Below are positions 8,831-16,732 of a DNA stretch of 32,046 nt, one piece after another (within the stretch, counting starts at the first letter, position 1; each line of letters begins with the position of its first letter). The notes under the pieces were generated by a model, which saw only the letters and a program-made list of their open reading frames with translations, made no database searches and had not been told where the DNA came from. The stretch covers positions 1 to 32,046 of the forward strand of contig PJLO01000027.1 of the NCBI GenBank assembly GCA_003010405.1, in the 5' to 3' direction. This DNA comes from Acidobacteriota bacterium. Lineage in GTDB: Bacteria; Acidobacteriota; Terriglobia; Terriglobales; Acidobacteriaceae. The translations under genes were made by a program, and so were the position numbers.

Positions 8831-9277
8831 CTATTTCAGCAGTTCGATGGATTGCTGGATCATCTGCTTGGCAGCCTGAACGGCGGAAGCATTCATCTGA
8901 TACGCGCGCGAAGCATCCATAAGGTCCGTCATTTCCAGCACGGGATTGATATTGGGATAACTGACAAAGCCGTTGGCATCGGCATCTGGATGTGAGGGCT
9001 CATAGCGCTGAATTGGAGAAGCTGTGTCAGCGACAATCGAGCGCACAGTCACGCCGCCCGCTGCGCCGATGAATGCCGATGCGCTGCTGGAGGCCAGTTG
9101 TATACGGAAGCTGGAGGGTGAGGCGCTCTGAAAGACCACTTCCTTGCGCTGGTAGGGGCCACCCTCGGCGGTATGCGTGCTTTCGGCGTTGGCCATATTG
9201 CTGGCCACGACTTCGGCGCGCGTGCGTTGCGCGCTCAGTCCCGAAGCGCTGATACCCATCACTCCAAACAAGTTCAT
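8831..9277 (-). CDS. flgC: Flagellar proximal-rod protein FlgC
   Basis: Proximal-rod subunit. The 148-residue product starts with the rod signature (ISASGLSAQRTRAEVVASNMANAEST) and ends in the conserved helix (NPVLEMTDLMDASRAYQMNA followed by VQAAKQMIQQSIELLK). An internal VSYPNINPVLEM segment is typical of FlgC. It overlaps flgB by 4 bp, which suggests translational coupling. Confidence 0.95.
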   Translation of the reverse strand: MNLFGVMGISASGLSAQRTRAEVVASNMANAESTHTAEGGPYQRKEVVFQSASPSSFRIQLASSSASAFIGAAGGVTVRSIVADTASPIQRYEPSHPDADANGFVSYPNINPVLEMTDLMDASRAYQMNASAVQAAKQMIQQSIELLK

Positions 9278-9633
9278 TGCGAAGCTCCTTCATGAATTGC
9301 CTGACTGAGACGGTGAATCTCCGACTTCAGGAGCGCGACGCCTGTCTGAAACTGTAACTGCGTCTGGCCCAGCGCCAGACCCTCACGATCTATGTTGACG
9401 TTGTTACCGTCAGGACGTTCGGTGAGTCCGGCGACCTCGACGACGTGCGGCCTGACTGGTTCCTGATCACTGCTCATGAGTGATGTAAGCTGGCTGCGGA
9501 AATCAAGATCGCGCGCGTGATAGCCCGGCGTGTCGACGTTTGCGATGTTGTTGGCTATTACGCCGCTGCGGTAAGCGGTCACATCCAGAAAATGACTGAG
9601 CCGCGCCATTAGCGGAGTTTCAATCAGGCTCAT
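9274..9633 (-). CDS. flgB: Flagellar proximal-rod protein FlgB
   Basis: Proximal-rod subunit. The 119-residue product carries TAYRSGVIANNIANVDTPGYHARDLDF, the family signature, and a C-terminal segment (ALGQTQLQFQTGVALLKSEIHRLSQAI) matching the conserved rod helix. The ATG overlaps the stop of the upstream degenerate AAA+ gene (ATGA), so the regulator-like gene and the first structural gene appear translationally coupled. Confidence 0.95.
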   Translation of the reverse strand: MSLIETPLMARLSHFLDVTAYRSGVIANNIANVDTPGYHARDLDFRSQLTSLMSSDQEPVRPHVVEVAGLTERPDGNNVNIDREGLALGQTQLQFQTGVALLKSEIHRLSQAIHEGASQ

Positions 9634-10469
9634 TGCACGCTCCAGCCTGCCACTACGGAATTGTGGCTGATAACACCGGCTTCGATTGGCAAGAAGGCGG
9701 CAGAACGAATTTCCTGCACAAGGGCAAAGCAGGTCTCATCGAGGTACATCAATTCGGCGAGGTTGCACATGTCGAGAGTGCATCCGTGAGGTTCCATGAG
9801 AAGCCGCCTCAGAACGAGACGCAACTGCCTCACATTGCCAGGCCAATCGTAGCGGCAGAAAGTATCGATGAGTGCCTGAGAGCAGCGAATAGTCTCAAAC
9901 GGGGAAAAGCTGTGAATAAACGTCTCGGCGATCGCGCGAATGTCTTCGACCCGTTCACGGAGAGCAGGCACGCGCACTCGCGTCAGTAAATCGGCAAGAT
10001 CTGGATGAAGCGATTGCTGCGCATCAAGTGAAGGCGTCGCGCAGGTCAACAGGAGCTGTATGCCCTCGCTGCCTGGCCGCTCAGGAAAGTGGCGGAGTGC
10101 GTAAGCAAGACCACGCTGTACTTTGTGGGAGAGGATCTCTGCATTTAAGAGCAGCAGTCCTCCTCCCGCGCTTAAATTAAGCTTGCCAAGCTGGATCGTC
10201 GTATGCGCGCCCCTGGAAGAGCGCTCACCGAATAAAAGAACCCAGATCTCTTCGGAAGAGAACATCCGACAGTCCAGAGTAAACAGCGAGCGGGCTCCAG
10301 GACTTCGGCGAGCCCATGCGCTGCGCGCCAGCAGACGGCGGCCGCTACCCGGCTCACCTTCGACGACAAGGTGACGGCCATGCTTTACGGCATTAAACGC
10401 GTCCATCGCAGCCAGGCGAAGGTTTGCGTTGCAGCCGACTATCTCAGGAATAATTTGCCAGTCCTTCAT
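9630..10469 (-). CDS. Degenerate sigma-54-activator-like AAA+ protein
   Basis: Homologous to the AAA+ domain of NtrC-family activators but apparently catalytically impaired. With the ATG at 10469 (GAGG 6 bases upstream; TTG at 10481 and ATG at 10475 also possible) the product is 279 residues. The Walker A region reads GEPGSGRR (38-45), with Arg in place of the usual Lys. The GAFTGA loop that contacts sigma-54 is replaced by RSSRGAHTTI. Walker B reads GGGLLLLNAEIL instead of an FFDEI-like sequence. RVPALRERVEDI and WPGNVRQLRLVL are retained. There is no receiver domain and no recognisable Fis-type HTH. It follows the active activator gene and overlaps flgB by 4 bp. A role as a modulator of its neighbour is inference. 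Confidence 0.8.
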   Translation of the reverse strand: MKDWQIIPEIVGCNANLRLAAMDAFNAVKHGRHLVVEGEPGSGRRLLARSAWARRSPGARSLFTLDCRMFSSEEIWVLLFGERSSRGAHTTIQLGKLNLSAGGGLLLLNAEILSHKVQRGLAYALRHFPERPGSEGIQLLLTCATPSLDAQQSLHPDLADLLTRVRVPALRERVEDIRAIAETFIHSFSPFETIRCSQALIDTFCRYDWPGNVRQLRLVLRRLLMEPHGCTLDMCNLAELMYLDETCFALVQEIRSAAFLPIEAGVISHNSVVAGWSVQ

Positions 10470-10511
10470 TTGCATCCTCAAAGAAACAAACTATCCAGCT
10501 TCCGTTTTGCG

Positions 10512-10527
10512 TGCACGAGAGTTGCCA
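10512..10527 (-). promoter_or_regulatory. Sigma-54 promoter for the flgB-flgE operon
   Basis: On the minus strand the sequence TGGCAACTCTCGTGCA fits TGGCAcg-N4-tTGCA, with GG and GC exactly 10 bases apart. It lies just after the stop codon of the sigma-54 activator gene and about 40-45 bp before the next gene, so transcription would start near 10501. This would let the flagellar structural operon be driven by the activator encoded upstream. Confidence 0.65.
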
Positions 10528-10528
10528 A

Positions 10529-11749
10529 TCATTGCATTAAGTACTTAGAACTTTCTGAGCGAACCGGAGCCGATCCGCAAGACTTGCGCAAAACTATCTG
10601 GTCGGGTGTGATTGTGGGGCCGCCATCGGCAAGTATGTACGCGCGCTCGATGACGTTACGTAACTCGCGGATATTTCCGGGCCAGTGGTGCGTGGCAAGT
10701 TTCGCCACCGCTTCGGGGCTGAGACTCGTCTCACCATCGCTGGCGAGTCGATCCAGAAAATAGCGTGCCAACAACGGTATGTCCTCGGCACGCTCGCGCA
10801 GAGGCGGCAACTCAATCGGAAAGACGCAGAGACGATAGAAGAGATCTTCGCGAAACAGTCCTTGTTGGACACGGCTTTCGAGATCGACATTGGTCGCAGC
10901 AATGACGCGTGCGTTGAGACGAAACACATCGCTGGTTCCCAGCCTCTGCACTTCGCCGGATTCCAAAAAGCGCAGCAGCTTAGATTGGGTGGCGAGGGGC
11001 AGCTCTCCAATCTCATCGAAGAAGATGGTTCCGTCCTGGGCTGCATGAATCTTCCCGAGACGTGATTGTACGGCCCCGGTAAAAGCTCCGCGGGTATGGC
11101 CGAAGAGTTCGGCTTCGAACAGGGCCTCAGGAATTGCGGCACAGTTGATGGTAATAAAAGCCTTGTCCGCACGAGGACTGAGCCTATGTACTGCTTCGGC
11201 GATCAACTCCTTTCCGGTGCCGGATTCCCCCGTGATGAGAACAGCGGTGGGGTGCCGCGCGACCACGCGCACGAGCGAAGCAAGTTGCTGCATCGCTTCG
11301 CTGTCACCCACCATGCCGGGTAGCGGCGGGTTGCTGGCCAAGAAGCGTTGAGCGGCGGGAGCCGAAGTTCGGAAAAATCCGCTGCGTTTCGCAACGAGAT
11401 TGAATTCCTCGAAGCAACGATACGCAGGGTTGGCGCGAAGTTCCTCTGGCACGTCGATCTCGCCGCTCTCGCCGTCCATAAGAACGACCTCTGTACCAGG
11501 GAACTGGCGTTCGACAACGCCGATGAGTTCGTCGCAATCGAGATCAGGAAGTTTACGGTCCAGCACAACGATGCGAGCGCAACGGCGCTCAAGCATTGTG
11601 AGAGCTTCGGCTCCTGCGCTGACTTCTTCCACCGAGGTAACCTTGCGCAGATTGTCGCCCAGTCGCTTGCGCAACGATTCGTTAGGCGTGGCAATCAGAA
11701 TCGATCCGGTTCCGCGAAAATAAGAAACGGCGTTAGCAGTTGCTGTCAT
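10529..11749 (-). CDS. Sigma-54-dependent activator (FlgR/FleQ-like) lacking a DNA-binding domain
   Basis: Bacterial enhancer-binding-type regulator, probably of flagellar genes. Residues 15-100 form a receiver-like domain. Asp64 (VVLDRKLPD) sits at the phosphorylation site, but the N-terminal acidic pair is absent (ATPNES), as in degenerate receivers such as FleQ. The AAA+ domain is complete: Walker A GESGTGKE (174-181), GAFTGA (221-226), Walker B IFFDEI (242-247), FREDLFYRL, LPPLRERAEDIPLL and WPGNIRELRNVIERA. The protein ends about 25 residues after the sensor region, at residue 406, with no room for the usual Fis-type HTH. Epsilonproteobacterial FlgR is a known family member without that domain. 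The likely target is the sigma-54 promoter just downstream. Confidence 0.88.
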   Translation of the reverse strand: MTATANAVSYFRGTGSILIATPNESLRKRLGDNLRKVTSVEEVSAGAEALTMLERRCARIVVLDRKLPDLDCDELIGVVERQFPGTEVVLMDGESGEIDVPEELRANPAYRCFEEFNLVAKRSGFFRTSAPAAQRFLASNPPLPGMVGDSEAMQQLASLVRVVARHPTAVLITGESGTGKELIAEAVHRLSPRADKAFITINCAAIPEALFEAELFGHTRGAFTGAVQSRLGKIHAAQDGTIFFDEIGELPLATQSKLLRFLESGEVQRLGTSDVFRLNARVIAATNVDLESRVQQGLFREDLFYRLCVFPIELPPLRERAEDIPLLARYFLDRLASDGETSLSPEAVAKLATHHWPGNIRELRNVIERAYILADGGPTITPDQIVLRKSCGSAPVRSESSKYLMQ

Positions 11750-11824
11750 GAGATTCTTGCATCCTCATTCATGGAAGGTAAGACTTAATCAAAGTGATCT
11801 GAGAATTACAACGCGGCTGCTGAT

Positions 11825-12511
11825 TCAGACCGCCTCGCAGCAACTGTCGCTGAGTTCGTAGCCGACACCGCGAACCGTGTGTATTAGGCGCTGACCAGCG
11901 CCTTCGTCCACCTTCTTGCGAAGGTAATTTATGTAAACGTCGACGACGTTCGTGCTGGTGCCGAAATTGAGATTCCAGACATGCTCGATAATCATGGAAC
12001 GGGTGATGTGACGCCCGGCATTGCGCATCAGGTATTCGAGTAAAGCAAACTCTTTTACCGTCAGATCAATATTGCGTCCAGACCGGCGGACCTTGCGCTC
12101 CACACGATCCAGATGCAAGTCCGCTACTTGTAGTTTTGATTCGACAACGGGCCGGCCGCGTCTGAGCAGTGCGCGCACGCGGGCTGAAAGTTCCGAATAG
12201 GAGAACGGCTTACTGAGGCAATCATCAGCTCCGCAGTCCAGGGCTTGAACGCGGTCCTCGACTCGCGGGCGGGCGGTAAGTACGAGAACAGCCAATCCTG
12301 GCTTGGTTGGACGGAGGGTACGGAGAAGGGAAATGCCGTCCAGTTTGGGCAAGTTCAAGTCAAGAATAAGGAGGTCATAATCGAGGTCGGACGCCATGAG
12401 CGCGCCCTGTTCACCATCCAGCGCTACATCCACTTCGTAGTGTTCGGACTCCAAACCTTTACGGATATAGGAGGCAAGTGGTGAGTCGTCTTCAATCACA
12501 AGGATACGCAT
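11825..12511 (-). CDS. OmpR/PhoB-family response regulator
   Basis: Two-component transcription factor of 228 residues. The receiver domain has the acidic pair Asp8-Asp9 (VIEDD), phosphoacceptor Asp51 (LILDLNLP), Thr79 and Lys101 (LSKPFS). The C-terminal winged helix runs from about residue 130 (LHLDRVERKVRRSGRNIDLT, EFALLEYLMRNAGRHITR, VVDVYINYLRKKVD, HTVRGVGYEL). I place the start at 12511 because MRILVIEDD is the normal receiver start and GGGAG lies 8 bases before it; a longer frame upstream has no family match. No histidine kinase gene is adjacent, so it is an orphan here. Its position next to the flagellar regulators suggests, but does not prove, a role in motility. Confidence 0.92.
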   Translation of the reverse strand: MRILVIEDDSPLASYIRKGLESEHYEVDVALDGEQGALMASDLDYDLLILDLNLPKLDGISLLRTLRPTKPGLAVLVLTARPRVEDRVQALDCGADDCLSKPFSYSELSARVRALLRRGRPVVESKLQVADLHLDRVERKVRRSGRNIDLTVKEFALLEYLMRNAGRHITRSMIIEHVWNLNFGTSTNVVDVYINYLRKKVDEGAGQRLIHTVRGVGYELSDSCCEAV

Positions 12512-13045
12512 ATCAAAACTCCCATTGATAACCGCAGGTAAAGAATGACTCGGCTCGTATCGCTTGGTTTGCAAAACTTTAGATTTTTCTGAAGTAATGG
12601 ATATCCGCACTTCCCGTTCTGGGTAGATTCCCAATGTGAGCGTTGTCTTCGTGAGGGGACAAGCAGCCCCGCGCTTGCTGAAAACGCGGTCGTGGAGAGC
12701 GTTCTACCTGGACGCGTTGAACTTCAACAATCCTGCTTACATAGCATTATTGAAGTTGACCGAGCGAGCTGCTTTAAGAATCCCTCCACTTAAGTGTTGT
12801 GCAGAAACTCAACAAGGAGCACAATGAGAGCTGATATCCTAACAAGAGTCTTCGTCGCATTATTGCCATCGATTCCCAGGCTCACGCGTATTCTGATGGG
12901 AAGCTGCACTTGCCTGCGCGTATGTAAACGGAAGGCGCCTGCCTTCACGGCTGAGTACGGCTTATTCGAGAAACAATGATGCTTACAGATCGGTGAGACG
13001 AAGCTATACGCAAAGCTTTCTAGACGGGGAGGGTGAAAATATCTC
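12512..13045. promoter_or_regulatory. Divergent intergenic region between flagellar regulators and the Ehr cluster
   Basis: This 534-bp stretch must hold the promoters for the minus-strand response regulator and the plus-strand hyf-like cluster. It contains an imperfect 12-bp inverted repeat (12720-12731 aacttcaacaat and 12746-12757 attattgaagtt, one mismatch, 14-nt spacer) that could be an operator or RNA hairpin. It also contains a possible 51-codon reading frame at 12824. I could not pick a convincing -35/-10 pair or sigma-54 site. Confidence 0.45.
12824..12979 (+). CDS. Possible small protein (51 aa) upstream of the Ehr cluster
   Basis: An ATG at 12824 with AAGGAG about 7 bases upstream opens a 51-codon frame. 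The peptide starts MRADILTRVFVALLPSIPRL and is basic, with two nearby Cys (SCTCLRVCKRK). It has no family match that I recognise. The ribosome binding site is the only positive evidence. It might be a leader peptide for the downstream complex or chance. Confidence 0.25.
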   Translation: MRADILTRVFVALLPSIPRLTRILMGSCTCLRVCKRKAPAFTAEYGLFEKQ

Positions 13046-15091
13046 ATGACGATGCTTCCGCTGGGCGCGGTCTTTGCGCTTAGTCTCGTGGCCTATTCAG
13101 GCGGAGCTGTCGCTTCCCTGCTGAGTTGGAGAGAAGCTGGTCTGGCTCGCCGCATCTGCTGCGGAACTGCATTGGCAGGCGCAATTCTGACCGGCATTGG
13201 CGGCCTGCTCGCCCTTGTGCAAGAAACGCCAGCAGCTTGGTCTGTCTCGTCGGGAATTCCGCTTTTTTCCTACAGCTTTACCTACGATGCTCTGGCGGGA
13301 TTTTTTAATCTGGTGCTGGCGATTCTGGCGATTGCTGTTTCAATTTACTCGTTCAGCTACCTGAAGGAATTTGAAGGCAAGCGGAACATTGGGGTCTTCG
13401 GTTTTCTGTTTCATCTCATGCTTCTCAGCTTGACGGTCGTTTTCACGGCTGCCAATGCGTTTCTGTTTCTGATCGGGTGGGAGGTACTGGCGCTGGTTGC
13501 AGCCGGCTTGGTGGCGTTTTATCACGAGGATCGGGCGAGCAGGCGCGCTGGGTTCCTTTATGCGGTCATGTCGCATATTGATGGAGGCTGCTTACTTCTG
13601 GGATTTGCGCTGCTAATCAAAGTGAGCGGCAGCGCCGAATTTGCGACCTTCCACAATATCGCAGCGCAAATGTCGAGCGGGGAGCTAACGGCTGCGTTTC
13701 TGCTGTTCTTTTTAGGTTTCGGCATGAAGGCCGGTATTATCCCATTCCACATCTGGTTGCCTGCGGCTCACCCGGTTGCGCCGAGTAATGTTTCTGGCCT
13801 GCTTTCGGGGATTGTGATCAAATGCGGCATTTATGGAATGATCCGCATATTCCTGGATTCGTTTGGAGTAGTACCATCCTGGGTCGGGTTGCTGGTATTG
13901 ATAGTCGGAGTCGTCTCTGCCGTTCTCGGTGTTCTGTATGCGTTGATGGAGCATGATCTCAAGCGGTTGTTGGCCTACAGTAGCATTGAGAATGTTGGCA
14001 TCATTTTCATGGGGATTGGCGCAGCCCTAATCTTCCGCGCCAATGGGCATCCATTGCTTGCGGGGCTCGCGCTGATCGCAGCGACATTCCACACTCTGAA
14101 TCACGCCATGTTCAAATGCCTGTTGTTTCTTGGAGCCGGGTCTGTGCTCCATTCGACAGGGACGCGAAATATGGAGAACATGGGCGGTCTTATCCGTCCT
14201 ATGCCGGTGACAGCTTTCTGCTTCCTGATCGGGGCAGTTGCGATCTCCGGTCTGCCGCCGCTGAACGGTTTCGTGAGCGAGTGGTTTACCTACCAAAGCT
14301 TGCTGGCTGGATATGGCGCGACCGGAAGGCTTACGCGGATTTTGTTCCCGCTGGCCGGTTCAATGCTGGCGCTGACCGGCGCACTGGCTGCGGCTTGCTT
14401 TGTGAAAGCCTTTGCGATTACGTTTCTGGCGCTGCCGCGCGAGCTTAAACAGCACGAGGTGCATGAATCTCCTCGGTCCATGCTCGTTGGAATGGGCTTT
14501 CTGGCCACAGCTTGCGTAGTGCTGGGCGTGGGGGCGACGTGGGTGCTTCCACTGTTTGATGGAATGATGAATCAACTACTGGGCCAGAGGGTGGTCGGCC
14601 ATTTCATTACCGGAAACGGATTGGTGCTGGCCGCAAGCACGCCTGCTGGCGGCACGGTATCAACCGCGGTAATCGGCGTTGGACTGATGGTTCTGCTGCT
14701 TCCTGCTATTTTCCTGGTGAAGGCCGGGGCTAAGCAGTTCGGGCGCAAACGCGGACCAGCATGGGACTGCGGATTGCCCGGACTCACCAGCCAGAATGAA
14801 TACACTTCCACCGCTTTCTCAAAAGCACTGCGAATGGTCTTTTCTGTGCTGTATCAGCCGCGGCGGGAGATTCAATCGGTGTTCGACATCTCGCCATACT
14901 TTCCTAAAGAGATACGCTTCGAGAGTGGAATCGAGCCGACGTTCGAGAAGCGTCTCTATAATCCTCTCAAGCAATTGATCTTGTCGTGGTCGAAGAGAAT
15001 GCGCGCCATACAGGCCGGCAGTATTCACGCTTATTTGGTGTACATTTTCATCACTCTCATCCTGCTCTTACTGTTTGGAGTCCGCCCGTGA
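13046..15091 (+). CDS. hyfB: Hydrogenase-4 subunit B-like antiporter-type membrane subunit (HyfB/NuoL family)
   Basis: Large proton- or cation-translocating membrane subunit of a group-4-hydrogenase/complex I-type complex. The 681-residue product has many membrane helices and the conserved antiporter-family charged residues: Glu146 in LIGWEVLALVAAG, Lys228 in GFGMKAGIIPFHIWLPAAHP, and Lys259 in GIVIKCGIYGMIRI. The motifs AYSSIENVGII and SGLPPLNGFVSEW are also characteristic. The C-terminal extension (about residues 560-681, with WDCGLPGLTSQNEYTSTAFS) is typical of HyfB rather than NuoL. It is the first gene of a six-gene plus-strand cluster, and its stop overlaps the GTG start of the next gene. 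Confidence 0.93.
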   Translation: MTMLPLGAVFALSLVAYSGGAVASLLSWREAGLARRICCGTALAGAILTGIGGLLALVQETPAAWSVSSGIPLFSYSFTYDALAGFFNLVLAILAIAVSIYSFSYLKEFEGKRNIGVFGFLFHLMLLSLTVVFTAANAFLFLIGWEVLALVAAGLVAFYHEDRASRRAGFLYAVMSHIDGGCLLLGFALLIKVSGSAEFATFHNIAAQMSSGELTAAFLLFFLGFGMKAGIIPFHIWLPAAHPVAPSNVSGLLSGIVIKCGIYGMIRIFLDSFGVVPSWVGLLVLIVGVVSAVLGVLYALMEHDLKRLLAYSSIENVGIIFMGIGAALIFRANGHPLLAGLALIAATFHTLNHAMFKCLLFLGAGSVLHSTGTRNMENMGGLIRPMPVTAFCFLIGAVAISGLPPLNGFVSEWFTYQSLLAGYGATGRLTRILFPLAGSMLALTGALAAACFVKAFAITFLALPRELKQHEVHESPRSMLVGMGFLATACVVLGVGATWVLPLFDGMMNQLLGQRVVGHFITGNGLVLAASTPAGGTVSTAVIGVGLMVLLLPAIFLVKAGAKQFGRKRGPAWDCGLPGLTSQNEYTSTAFSKALRMVFSVLYQPRREIQSVFDISPYFPKEIRFESGIEPTFEKRLYNPLKQLILSWSKRMRAIQAGSIHAYLVYIFITLILLLLFGVRP

Positions 15092-16029
15092 TTCAAGTGA
15101 TCGCCAACTCCGGACTGCAGCTACTTGTATTGTTGCTTGTCGCGCCCTTGTTTAGCGGCATCATTAAGACGCTAAAAGCAAGGCTTCAGACACGTCGCGG
15201 GCCCTGTGTTTTTCAGTTTTACCGCGATCTCCTCAAGCTTTTCCGTAAGGGAATGGTGATTCCAGAGACAGCTTCGTGGATTTTCTCCGGCGCGCCTTAT
15301 GTTTACTTTACGACCGCCATCCTGGTCGGATTGATGATCCCCATGACCACCACCTATGCGCCTTTCAGCTTGTTTGGTGGAGTGCTGGCGGTGATCTATC
15401 TTTTGGCGTTTGGACGTTTCTTCCTCGCTCTCGGCGGGTTGGACACGGGAAGTTCCTTCGGGGGCTTGGGCAGCAGCAGGGAAATGACCATTTCAGCGAT
15501 TGCCGAGCCGGCCATGATGCTCGCGCTTTTTACCGTTGCACTGGGAGCAAATTCGACAAACCTGAGTGAAATGGCAGGAGCCGCGGTAAGCCAGAGCTGG
15601 AGATTTCTTGCGCCGTCGCAGATGCTTGCTTTTGCCGCTGTCTTCATCGTGCTGATTGCCGAGACTGGGCGTATTCCTGTCGACAATCCGGCGACACACC
15701 TGGAATTGACCATGATTCATGAAGCGATGATTCTGGAGTATTCCGGGCTGTATCTCGCTTTGATCGAGTGGGGGGCGTCAATTAGGCAGTTGGTGCTGAT
15801 GACCCTGCTGGTCAATACGTTTTTTCCTTATGGGTTAAGTTCCGAGCAAACGCTTTTTGCCGCAGGGATGGGTTTGTGTTTTTACTTTGCCAAAGTGCTT
15901 CTGCTCGCGGTCTTTATTGTGTTGATTGAAACCACCAATGCCAAGTTGCGTCTGTTCCGCGTGCCGGAATTGCTCATGGTGGCGTTTATTTTAGGAGCGC
16001 TCGCGCTCATTTCGACGTTTCTGTTCTGA
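15088..16029 (+). CDS. hyfC: Hydrogenase-4 subunit C-like membrane anchor (HyfC/NuoH family)
   Basis: NuoH/HycD-type subunit that anchors the peripheral arm and lies at the ion-entry path. The 313-residue product has several membrane helices and the family signature LKARLQTRRGPCVFQFYRDL followed by LFRKGMVIPE. FGGLGSSREMTISAIAEPAMM and AETGRIPVDNPATHLELTMIHEAM match the acidic-loop and IPVDNP regions. I choose the GTG at 15088, which overlaps the hyfB stop and has GGAG about 7 bases upstream. An ATG at 14986 would read through hyfB sequence with no family match. Confidence 0.93.
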   Translation: MIQVIANSGLQLLVLLLVAPLFSGIIKTLKARLQTRRGPCVFQFYRDLLKLFRKGMVIPETASWIFSGAPYVYFTTAILVGLMIPMTTTYAPFSLFGGVLAVIYLLAFGRFFLALGGLDTGSSFGGLGSSREMTISAIAEPAMMLALFTVALGANSTNLSEMAGAAVSQSWRFLAPSQMLAFAAVFIVLIAETGRIPVDNPATHLELTMIHEAMILEYSGLYLALIEWGASIRQLVLMTLLVNTFFPYGLSSEQTLFAAGMGLCFYFAKVLLLAVFIVLIETTNAKLRLFRVPELLMVAFILGALALISTFLF

Positions 16030-16037
16030 GGCCACTC

Positions 16038-16724
16038 ATGTACTTTGTGCCAAACCCGGAGCTCGGCAACAAGATCATCATCCTGATGGCGGCCCTGGTC
16101 CTTGTGCTGCAGATTGCTGCTGTTGGGCAGCGGGGGATCATTTCAAGTATTCGTATTTTTGGGGTGCAATCGTTTCTCCTCGCCGGAATCGCAACCGTCA
16201 TTGCTTACTTCAACAAGGCTGAGCACGTTTACGTCGCCGCGATTCTCACTGTGCTGTTGAAAGCAGTGGTGCTTCCGCGGGTATTGGAACGCTTGGTGGA
16301 AAAGATCGGGATACGGCGCGAGATCGAGCCGCTGATCAATGTTCCGTTGTCGATCCTCACGGCCGGTGGACTGACACTGTTGGGCTATGTTGTCGCGGCC
16401 TCATTCTACCATCCGGAAGAGACTGCGGGGCCGGCGGCACTGGGACACAATACTCTGCCCGTTGCTATCGCTCTGTTCTTGATCGGTTTTTTCGTGATGG
16501 TGAACCGCCGCAAAGCATTGACGCAGGTTCTCGGCCTGCTTTCGCTGGAAAATGGAATGTTTCTCGCCGCCATCTCGCTGACGTATGGCATGCCTTTGGT
16601 GGTTGACATTGGGATTTTCTTTGATGTTCTGGTTGCGGTAATGGTTCTGGGCATTCTTGTTTTCCGAATTCGGGAAGCATTCGACTCCATGGACGTCAGT
16701 AAACTTCGGAAACTACGAGAGTAA
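16038..16724 (+). CDS. hyfE: Hydrogenase-4 subunit E-like membrane protein (HyfE, NuoK-related)
   Basis: Small membrane subunit of 228 residues, predicted to have about six helices. The C-terminal half is NuoK-like, with LTQVLGLLSLENGMFLAAIS containing the conserved membrane Glu, then DIGIFFDVLVAVMVLGILVFRI. Two basic residues (NRRK) precede that helix, as in HyfE. It starts 8 bp after hyfC and is followed after 8 bp by hyfF, consistent with one transcript. Confidence 0.9.
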   Translation: MYFVPNPELGNKIIILMAALVLVLQIAAVGQRGIISSIRIFGVQSFLLAGIATVIAYFNKAEHVYVAAILTVLLKAVVLPRVLERLVEKIGIRREIEPLINVPLSILTAGGLTLLGYVVAASFYHPEETAGPAALGHNTLPVAIALFLIGFFVMVNRRKALTQVLGLLSLENGMFLAAISLTYGMPLVVDIGIFFDVLVAVMVLGILVFRIREAFDSMDVSKLRKLRE

Positions 16725-16732
16725 GCAAAAGA

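Noticed and set aside
12880..12925. Sigma-54 promoter (tgggaagctgcacttgcc) before the hyf-like cluster
   Set aside because: Spacing between GG and GC is 11-12 bases rather than 10.
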